In this document: positions 24,338 through 36,300 of the stretch, piece by piece
Numbering within the stretch: position 1 is the first letter of the stretch
How the letters are laid out: every line of letters begins with the position of its first letter
Source of the DNA: Gordionus sp. m RMFG-2023
Taxonomy: Eukaryota > Nematomorpha > Gordioida > Chordodea > Parachordodidae
NCBI RefSeq assembly: GCF_954871325.1
Contig: NC_088775.1
Span: 79,709,561-79,773,560 of the forward strand
Direction of reading: 5' to 3'
DNA: 64,000 bases
The notes under the pieces: model-generated
Told to the model about the DNA's origin: nothing
The model's input: only the letters and a program-made list of their open reading frames with translations
Databases searched by the model: none
Translations under genes and position numbers: made by a program

Positions 24338-27300
24338 TCCATATGTTAAATTCGAAATTTGACTGCAATCATTACCAAAGGAAATGCCTAATTATTGTAA
24401 TATAATTTATTATAATGATAATTAAATAAATATACTTTAGACATTGTGCTGTAAAAAAATATATCCATGCAGATTGTGTCATGATAAAGAGGAAGATCAT
24501 CAATTAATTAGCAAAAATGTGGAAGAAATTAAATGTGTCATTTGTGGCTTTATTCAATTAGTAATTCATTATATATTAACTTTTTTCAATTATTTGGTTT
24601 AAAATATCTTTTATTAAAATGAATTTAATCAATTTTCATATAGTAATTCATTATATATTTACCATTTTCAATTATTTGGTTTAAAATATCTCTTATAAAA
24701 ATGAATTTAATCAATTATAAAGGTCCAAAACAATTGTCAAAAATGTGGAACTAAGTTTGGGAAATATTACTGTAAAAAATGTAGATTATTTGATGATACA
24801 GATAAAAAACAGTTTCATTGCGAAGGTTGTGACATTTGTAGGTTTGTTACACCCCATTAATTAAATAGTTTATGAATTATTATATAAGGAAGATTTTAAT
24901 AATATTGTTTAGCTCAATTTAAGCCGATTTTTGAAAAAACTAACTCACAAGCCTGAAGATTTTGCTCATAGATGGCAGAGAAATCTAGGCTTCTATTTAA
25001 TCTCAATGTTTTTATAAAACTTATAATGGGTATAGAATGAATGCAATAATAGGGTATAGAATATGTTTATTGGCCAGATATGAAAATAAAAAAATATGTT
25101 AAGAAAATGGTTTTGAACCTGTAATACCTGTGTTAATATGTCCTATAAGAAGAACAAATTAGGAGCTTTGCTGAAAAAAAATCAGCAGTGGAAAGAGTTA
25201 GTTTAACTCCAGGTCAATGATGTATATATACTTCTAAATTAGCGATTTATCAATTAAAAGTGTGCATACATAGAAGTTAGCTGTGTAGCACCATTTTGTG
25301 GTTGCACGTTGTCTAATTTTCTTATCGATATTATATGAATGCATATTAATGTTATTTAATTAAAGTGAAACCACAAGATAACCATACAGCTGACTAGGCA
25401 TAAAAAAAATGAATCAATAATTATGCTATTCGTATTTGAACAAATTGAATAATTTGTTATTTGTATTTTTACAAAAAATTAAATCATTATTCAATTTAAT
25501 TCGTTGAATATTTGATTCAAAATTTTTTCTTAAAGTAATAGATTATATTTTGCAAAATAATTATAAAAAGTGTGGATGTTTTAAAATGACACCTTGAGGA
25601 TTCTAGTAAAACTAAGCTAATTCTCATTAGCATATTAAAATTTACAGAAAATAACAAGCGAAATAAAATTTAATGATTTCATATCCTTATCTGAAAAAAA
25701 ATTAAAAATAATTAATTAAATTATATATTTTAGCAGAAATGTGTTATTTTTTCAACTTTAACTCTCTATTGCGTGACATATTAAGATATTTAAAAATTCT
25801 TGTCTTTATAAGGCCCTTAGTAAACTAAAAATAATTTTAAAAAAAATTTTTTTAAACTAAAAAAAATTTCAGTATGTTTATTTAAATACACAGTGCTTGT
25901 AAAAAGTATCATATTTTTTCAATTTTAAACCTATTACAATAAAGAAATATATTTTTATTATTTGTTAAATAATGTAAAAAAACAAATTTATATTAATTTT
26001 CATGAAATAATTTAAAACAATCTTTTTTATAGTAAAACATAATGATACACCATATTTGGTACTATTCACTTTCTTAACCAATTTACACCCAGGGGTTTTG
26101 CATCGCACCTTTTTACTATATTTTGACCAATGTGCTATTAAATCCTGTCTTATTTCTTTCTGCATAATAAGACTTGTCTTCCCCTTGCTAGATTTTTCTT
26201 TATATATTTGGTGTCAATTGGTATTCGTTTTTTTATGCTAGCCTTCATATTTTTGTTATATTTACAGAGTATCTGCTATTGAAATTTTAAATGTTAATAA
26301 AGGCATCTGTTCTTTTACCGGTACCTTTAAAACTACAAAATCTCGCCTATACATTAACCAATTTATGAGCATTATCAAGTATATGGAATACTATACGGTG
26401 ATACCATTTACGTGATCTTATGTAAATCCACGCTCCATCTTTTAGAATTCTTTTTCGTTGGGAATTTTATAATTTATAGAAAAATCTATGGAAAAATTAA
26501 TATAATTTTATTAAGTTCAAAAGTTTACGATAAAATCATCTGAAATTTTTAGGATAGGTATTCCAAACATGATAGAATGCATTTCAGGTAAAATCCGATT
26601 TTCAAATTAAAAAAAACGCGCTCAAAATGTGATTTAAAGTTGAAAATAAGACATTGCCGCTAACATACAACAATTAAATGTTTTGCTTTGCAGTATTTCA
26701 TTCAACATTATATAATAAAACTTGATATACTTTAGTGTGATTTTTTAAAATATTTTGTTGTAATATGAAATCAGAAAATAAAACCTAAAGATATATAATA
26801 GAAGAAAATAAAATAAAGTAAATTAAAACTCTAGAAAAATTTAATAATACTTTATATTTTTACTTACAATACTAACGAAAAAATAAAATCGAATATAAGC
26901 AAATATTTACAAACAATTTTGAATAATACGAATAATTTCAAATACGAATAATACATATAATTTCGTACACGAATAATTCGAATCGGATGATTAAAATTTA
27001 CTATTCGACGAATATTTTTATACGAATTGAAAATGAATAAATCGTTTTAGGCCTACAGCTGACACCTATGTATGCACATTTTAAAAAGACATTTAATACA
27101 TGAATCGTTAATCTATTAGTATCCTCCAGATTTAGTCATAAATTAAAAAAAATCACCCATAATTCAGCACGTATTAGGAACGAATGCTTTGAAAGATTTT
27201 TCATAAAAACGATGCACTGATCTCATATTTAGATATAGTCATCACGAATTTTGCTACTTTTAAAAACACTAATTCTGAAGTTTAAAGCAAATATATAAAG

Positions 27301-30300
27301 AGTAATAGATATTTTATTTTGACTTCAGCTTGCTTTTATCCGTTTGTTAATTTTCTAAAATTGGCATCAAGACAGAACGAAAAATATAGAAGCATTTAAA
27401 AGTAATTTATAAAACTGAAAAATTTTATTTTTTTGATCCAAAATACTTAAATGAGCAATTGTATTATACAACATTAAATTAAATTCTAATATTCAGTCCA
27501 AATATATCACCTATACTATATATATTTACCTATATCGCAATTTAGAAATATCCCAAAAAAACGTCAAATTAATATGTTACAATTTTAAATTAAGATAAAC
27601 GAAATTATACTCAAAGAGGTTTAAAAAAAATTAGTTCACGTCATCGTTATCAATATCGTACATAGCTCTGTTGTTTACGTCAGAGAGCATATGCGCTATA
27701 TATCAAGGATCACGGATCTTACATTAATTAAATATGAACTCTTTAATATTTAATGTTTAACTTGTTCCCGCTCTTACATTAAATATGAAAGCTGTAATAT
27801 TTAATGTTTAACTAGTTCCCGCAAGTGTTTTTTTTATATAATTTTCGTAAAATATAATAAATTTTTATTATATTCATTATAAATATAGAATAACATTTTA
27901 ATAAAGAAAAATTTATGAAATTTATCGATATTTATTTAATTTACTGTATTTTTTTCAAAAAAAAATAATTGTTTTGATTTAAATACTTTTCCTCATGTCT
28001 AAAGAGGATATAAAATATAATAATTTTTTTAAAAACTTTTTATTCTACTTCAAAACACAAAATTTAATTCTCCAGGGTGTAGCTTTGATACTTTTATAGC
28101 GTAGTAGCGATAACATTAAAAAAGAAATCAAATAGACATGTGACATCTTTAAATATGTTAGAGAATAGTTACGGGTGAAAATGTTCAAGTGCAAGGATTT
28201 AGCGATTGCTGAGCAAGGCAAGGCAAGGCTAGGCTAATACTAAGCGCGCTTCTACACTTGGAAATAGAAAAGGTCAAAGGTCTTTCTCATACGAGGTGAG
28301 TTGTCATCTTCAATAGACTCCTTAGGGCATGCCCACTCAGATTATAGCGTCTTAGGGAAGCATCGCGTTTTATAAAAAGATTACTTTTTCAAATGTAAAA
28401 AAATTTATTAAAATTTAAATGTAATGTTGCGCCTAACATCTTTTGAGAAATAGTTATTATTTAATACATTTTTTAGGGTAATCACACACCTTTTAAACGG
28501 AAGAAGGATTTTCTGAGATGATTTTAGATCTAGAAAAAGAAAATTGAAGTTTCCGAGGAAGGAGTTTTATCATTCTTTTCATCTAGATATTAATATAAAA
28601 GTAACTAGATGATATATAATTTTACATTGAATCCTTTTCCAAATTTTTTTTATCATAATTAAATTTAATTATGAAAACCGACATTAAAAGCACAATGCGT
28701 TGATCTAGTATTTAGTATCAATTATAATAGTACAGACAATATTGTCTAAGCGACGTGTCTGTTAATGGGAGAGTATACAAAGACAAGAAAATAATATACC
28801 AACTATCTCCTACCTACCCTGGATTGGAACGATTTCCACGATTTATTTATCGGCTAAATGTCTAATTTGTTCCTAGGGCACATACTGCCTATAGGTTTAA
28901 ACGACTTTTTATAATTTTTTAAATTTTTTAAAATATTTATATCTGGTTACCAAACATATCCACCACATTCAAATTGTTGGATTTAAGATCATTTGCCGGA
29001 ATGAATTTTTTTAAACCGGGACCCGTCCGGATTCTTATTTATTTTTTCCTTCAAATATATATTTTTTAAATGGTCATTTTGATAAGAAAAATATGGTTTT
29101 ATTTTAACAAGGTTTTTTTATAAAATTATTGTTTGATAATTCCTTTTAAAATTAGATGCTTGAAAAGCAACCGATATATTTACTAAAACTGAAATTAAAT
29201 AATATACTATACCTTAGAGGTCAGCAATGGGTGGGTTTAACCCGACGCCTTTCTGCTCATTGCCATTGTTTTTTTTAAATTCCTCCTCCCGCTCATTTAT
29301 CAAAAAAAAATTATTTTATTGGTAGGTTTAGTTTTTTATTTATTTATTTAGTTCAATGTATTTTTTTTTTTGACTTGAACTCATAAATTATGCAATATTA
29401 TGAAATAAAAATATAAGTTTTAATAAATATAAGTTTTGTCCTGCTCATTTAGCTTGAAAAATATTTCAAATTCAACTGCCCATCGCCCGCCCACTCCCTC
29501 TCTTAGAATAAACGGACTGACTAAAAAACCCGCCAATTGCAGACATCGACTATATCTTATTCTTATAATTTAACCTTTATAATACCCCTCTTGTATTTAC
29601 TCAGCCCCAAATTGTTATTCCATTTACCGATTTCTCACCATTATCCTTCATAGGCCATTTTTTAAAACCTTCAATTAACAGAAGTTAAAAAAATTTTGAA
29701 GGTATCTTAAAAGTCCATCCCACAAATCATTCTCTTTATATAATATAAAATTTAAAAACACAAATTTGAAGCATGTACACCGCACCCCTTTCATTTTTAA
29801 AGTATCACAATAAAAATGCCCACAAAATCGGAGGTCTAGGCTTACCCAATACAGGGTTTTTTGTATAAAGTTGATGATGCAATTCTATTTAAATAATATC
29901 AATCTATAATTTAAGAAAGTATTTAATTTTCGAAGAAAATTATTATTTAAATTTTAAAATCATAAACTTTATCATTTTTTTTAAAAAAATCTAGGATTGG
30001 GGGAAGAGAAAATTATTACCACGACTATGTATGCGGTATGTGTTATCAAAAAGGGACAGTCCATAAAGTTTTTATTTTTTTCATTTTCTCTTGTTAGCTT
30101 TAATCACTTTACAACATTCTACCCCGACTCATTGCTATCAACATAATATTGATATTTTATTTTAATAAATCTTAAATAAGAATTGTTTAAAATTTATATG
30201 GTTGGTATTATTGTAAAAATTATATTCGAATTATTTTTTAAAAAAAACGCTAAATAAATGATTTCAATTTTAAAAAATATCACAACCAGTTGAGCGCGTT

Positions 30301-33300
30301 TTTATAAATTTGAAAAAATCTTATTTTACTCCAAAAATATATACCGCTATGTGTATTATAACCTATCCTATAAATTTAGGACAATTTAGCCATGAACCTT
30401 TTGAGTTATTATATATATAATGAGCAATGCGCGGATTTCTCGCCTACCTTGATATTTTATCGTGTCAAAGGTTCCCCATTACATGTTCCCTCTAATTTTT
30501 TTCCCGATCTTTTGTGCAACTTTTTCTTTATTTAACGGCCTAGTTTATTTTACTCTATTCACCCACTACTAGTGCTGTTTTTTTTTGTTAACGAGACCTG
30601 ATATCTCAACATCTACACTTCCGTCATCTCACTGATGGTTATTATTTTTTAGTTTTTTCCCCTTAAAACTCAGGTCTTGGAACCGTAGCCTAGAAACAAT
30701 TAACCTACCTTTCTTTATTTTTATTTTTATATTTAACGTATAATTGTTTGTATCATAAATAAACTTGATCAGTGCTATGTTTTTTAGACACGGATTTTTG
30801 ACAAATTTTTAAAAAAGCCTATTTTGACGGTTTTATATTCCACCATGTTTCGAACACTTACCTTGTTAATTTCAGATAATTTCGCCATGATATTTTATAT
30901 ATTTTTTTAAAAATTTATATAAGAAATATGATTATTTAAATTAAGATGAATTCAAAGGTTCAAGGCGTAATTTTTTCTTTATATTCACGAGATAGTTACT
31001 CTATTCATGCTGGAGATTTGGGTATAATCACGTCTTAAACCATTTAAGGTTTAATGATTTGCTAAATAAAAACCAGGTTTGTTAAACTGTTACAGATATT
31101 GCCATTTAAACGGATCCCATTCACTCATTCAATTATGATTAAAATATTCTTAAATATTAACATAAAATTGTGCAATTTTAATTGAATAACATTGTTAAAA
31201 TCTTTCGAAGGAGGGCGAACACGCAGGTTAATCTTTTATGAACATAGTTTTTTTTAATAGTGGCCAAGGACTGCCTCAAATTATTTTTACATCAATTATA
31301 CCATAATTAAGGGTTCCATTCCATTTTTTTTAAAAAAAAGAACCATTTATTCAGAAATTTTTTTAATAAATTTATCGTATTGAAGGAATGACAGATTATT
31401 CGATTTTAAAACATTTATGAGATTACTGGTGCATAAAAGATTTAGGCCATGGATAAAATATTGCATATAATTACATGACCTATGTTATAATCATAAGGCA
31501 ATTATATTTATTTTTAATTATATTATGTATGGGTTATACATTTTTTTAAAATGCCCATGAAATTTATCTACCATCTTTAAGAACAACTTAAATTACAGTT
31601 ATTAAAAAAATTGAATATTTTTTTTTAATGTGTAAGCACATAAGCTATTATTTTGAAAAATTTGTTTGTAGGTGTTCCAACATATGACTAGTTTCGTCCT
31701 AATAGGACATATCAGATATATGTTGAAGTTAGTATTTAGTCTAGAACGTTGGCATTCACAGTCATCTGTGCTTACCAATGTACACTCTCCTACTTAAGAA
31801 AACGTGAATTTTTTTTTTAAAATATATATAATCTTATAAGTGCATTGAAAATATTGGGAGATCGCCCTGTCCAGTTTGTCTAGAGGATCTTCACACTTCA
31901 ACAATACCTTGTATAGTCAACAAATGCGGTCATATATTACACCAGTAATTTACAATAAATGAACATATATTAAATAATAATTTTTATAATAAAAATCATA
32001 TCCACAGTTAGAAAGATGTCTTATCAAATTTTACGATTTTAAGTATTCTTATTACTCATTATATACTGTTGTTAAACGGCTCGATTTAAGCCGATTTTTA
32101 AAAATGGCGAACTCAATATTTTATCCAGAAAAATATTACGCAAGCCTGAAGATCTTTCTCAAAGATGGCCCAAAATTTCGACATCTATTAGCAATATTTC
32201 AAGGTTATTGCAAATATTTTGGCTAAAATATTGAGTTTGTAAAAATCGGCTCAAATCGAGTCGTTTAAACACTAGGTTATTTATACCTTAAAGTTAGACT
32301 TCTAGATTCTTTATTGTAAATTTAATAAAACCCTAATACAAATATGGGAATTAATTTATCCGGAGCTTAATATTTCATCATTTTAAAAAAAATATTTATT
32401 CCTATTTCAAAGCTGAGGAAATTTGCTCAGATTTCATTATTAATATAAACTTTAATGGATATGAAAATGACAACAAAATTATTGGACAGTTTTTAATAAA
32501 ATAAGAATGAGCAGATATATTAATTATTTGAGTATTTACTTTAAATGGGTTGTATATAAATAAATTGGTGGTTTTTAAAAATTTTGACAAGTTATTTATT
32601 AATTTCCAATTTTTTCTATTGACTTGGCGTTGTGTAGGATTTAAAATAAATGGATTATATGGAAAATAATTTGTTAGTTTTAAATTTTCTGCAAGTTATT
32701 AATTAATTTTCAAGTTTTTTTATTTAATTTTGGTAAAATTTACGTTCGAAAAAATGTAACGAATTATATTTCCTTAAATATAACGAGAATACAAGTTACT
32801 TTTTAAAATATGTTAAATAATAATATATATCTCATTTATCTTCTTCGTATGATGATTTCTCAAATTCGAAATTACCATTTCATTTATTAAATACACACCT
32901 TTACGTACAATTATTTTAAACATTATATTGTGTTAATTAATGTTTTTTTGCGGTACAAATATATGTATTATGATAAAAATTTTCAATGCTGATAGTTACT
33001 TTTTCACAGGATGTGAACCCTCCTTCTATAAAAATAGGTTCGGGTTTAGGTTCAGTGAAAAGTCAGTCCCTGAACCCGTTCGGGTTCATTTGGGTTCAGG
33101 GTTTGAGACCAGAAAAATAATAACTTATTAAAATTAGTTAAAATAACAGAAACATCATTTTTTATAAATATTATTTGAATTAGTAATGCCATAAAAATAA
33201 TTTATCATAATTATAATATATTAGTGATTTTGTACTTCTCTTGTCTTACTATCAATTTAATAATCTACAAACAACAATATCCTAAAATAGATATTATATT

Positions 33301-36300
33301 TATATAAAAACTTTTAAAATCTGCTTTGCTGGGTAAAATTTAAAATGACCAACTCTTAAATATAACAAAAATGATTCCACCAAAATATGATAAAAAAATG
33401 TTTTTTTTTAAATTAATATATTTTTTTGAAATAACAATTGTTTTAAATAGGAAATCCTTTATAAGTGAAAATCGTAAATTAAATGAAAGTTTAAAATAAT
33501 AAAAATAAATTTTTTTAAAATTAAAAATTTTTTTTTAAAAAAAAAGGCTTGTACTCTGAACCCGAAATAAAAAAGGGTTCAGGTTTGGATTTGGGTTCAA
33601 CGAAATACCGAGGGTTTGGGTTCGGGTTCTCATCCTTGCTTTTTCAGTGCAAGTATTTTTTTTTTCATTTAAATTGCTTTGATTAAAATATGTAAAAATT
33701 TTGTATGATAAAAAAAAATTATATTATAAATGATGGGTTATATAAATTATTTATAAAGTAAATTGCAACGTAACTAGCTGCCACTAATAACTCGAATAAG
33801 TTACTTAAAAATAGCATAAATTATTATTTAAATTTTATTTTTCTCATTCACTATTATAGAACGTGCTTAAGAATTTTAAAGACAAATAGGTAAACATAAT
33901 ATTTTATAATTTAAATTTTATGTTTATATATATTTTTAAAAATAATCGCTTTTCTGAAAATTTTTAGTGTTTTTCGTTTGACTTACCATATATTTAATGT
34001 CAGAAACTTGGAACAGAAAAGTTCGAGAATGGAACCTTGATAAAATCGATGGAATGAGAACTGAACGAGAACCATATGTTATAGGAAAAATATCTAAGGG
34101 CATATTCCCATTTTATTTCCCTATTCTATCGACTAAACAACTGATGATTTTTAAAGTACTTCTTCTTCTTCTCCGTTTTATGGCGATTTCCAGGTTTACC
34201 CGGGTAGGCCAGTTTTCCCTCTGATTTTTCTTTTCCATTTTTGACGGTCCTGAGCCTCAATATTTTTAAGATTCATGTTTCTCATATCCGCCGCTATCAC
34301 ATTTGTCCACGTCATCTTGGATCTTCCTCTAGGTCTTGATCCTCCTACTTCCATCATTGTGCATCTCTTTACCCAGTCATCTTTTGTCATACGTTCCACA
34401 TGCCCAAACCATCTTAGTCTATTTCGTCGCATTACCATTCCAATCATTTCTATACCCAATCTTGCTCGAACCTTGCTAGTTTTTCTGTCTCTCAGAGATA
34501 CCCCACACACCCATCTAATCATCCTCATCTCTGTCTGTTCTTTCTAATTTGGCTTCGTGAGTCGCTTTCATTGCCCATGTTTCGCCGTCATAAACTAAAC
34601 AAATTCTCACACAGCTTACTTAAACTTTCCCCTTTAACTTCAGAGAGACTTTTTTATTTGTAAGAATAGACTACATCTCTCTAAAGTACTATAATACCCA
34701 AAACGCATTCTATTAAGCTAAATCTGTTTTTTTTCTTTTAATCACGTTTATATTTATAATTCCACAAAATATCTAAAATGTTATAATTTAAAATTAATAT
34801 CTCAAATCTTTTTAAATAATAAAAAATATTCCCATAACTAACAGGCACGGAACAACGCTTTTTATTTTGAAGGGATCACAAAAATAATCTCCTTCCCGGT
34901 TCCTGATATAAATGCGTGATTCTAAGATATTTTATTTAAAAAATATATAATGTAAATTTTTAAAAAATATTCCTAGTGATAATAATTGTCCCTTATGCAG
35001 AACACCCATGATTACGGATGAAGATTTGGAAAAATTAACATCCGCTCAGCTAGTACTGGAAACACGCGTTGAAATTCTGTGCTACAATTGCGGACACGTA
35101 AACTCATTTATTATAATTATTTATTAAGTGCTATGGACATTCCGTTACTTTTAAAAATTGAGTAACCATAATACGTTGCTTTTTTTACAAGCAATAATGC
35201 AATATCTTCCTTTTTTTATACTCCTAAATTAGGGTTTAACATAAATTAAATTATATTTTTAACTCGGTATAATTCGCTTATAGCACCTTCCCTCTTTTTA
35301 GCGTTAATTATTTTGGGTTGCCAGAAATCGGATAAATTTACACATTTTTAAGTTTTTTAAAAGTCTAACTAAGGGAGGGTTTTTTAGGCAAAATATGAAT
35401 TAACACTAAAAAGAAATACCCTGGGGGGGGGGGGGTGAATATTTATTAGATTATTATATTTATAGGGAAATCTGCTGGGGAGGTTAGATCCCTTGTTGGG
35501 ATGAGTCTCCGTTTTTGCTGAAGGTTTTAATAAGATTAAGTGCCTCTTTTCCGAACATCCCTAGGGTGTAGTACTATGGGTTACAGTGTTCGTGATTTGA
35601 GTTATATGAGAAACTAACAAATAGCTTCATTTATAGATCGGTACAGATCTCAAGGTCATAAATATTTTGAATATATTGAAATAGTTAATAATTAAAAAAA
35701 AATTGATGTGCAGGTAGGGTGATTAACTATATAATTTAGCTTAGGAAAATCGTTGAGAGTTTTGTTTAAAAAGTATTGATAGCTTTTTCTTCATCAATGG
35801 GGGTCCCGAGATGTGCCTTTGATGGTCATAATGGAATGAATGTAGGATTGAGAAGCATATCTCACACTTTAGATGATTGAATGAAAGAATTGTAATATAT
35901 GAGAGTTTATCAATTATGGGAGGAGTGGATTTGATTGTGGGATAATTGCCAACAACGATATCATCACTCAAATACCAAAGATTTAAGGTAATTGAAGGTA
36001 GATTGTATTGATTATTTTGTGGATTCCGATGCAGAAAAGAGAGGGATCTTGGGGGGGGGGGATCTCCTTGTTGTATACCCTCCTGAGATTTAATTATATT
36101 ATTGTTTTTTTAAAAAAGGGTTTGAATAGCTATATATAATATATATGTAAAATGTTTTGGATATTTGTTACAAAACAATGGGACAAAATGTTGTCGTTTT
36201 ATGGTATTAAAGACATTTTGAAACTATATGACCAGGAATGCTATTTTCCCGAACCCTAATTGGAGAGGGGGCAAAAATGAGAAAATAGATTCCATGATGC

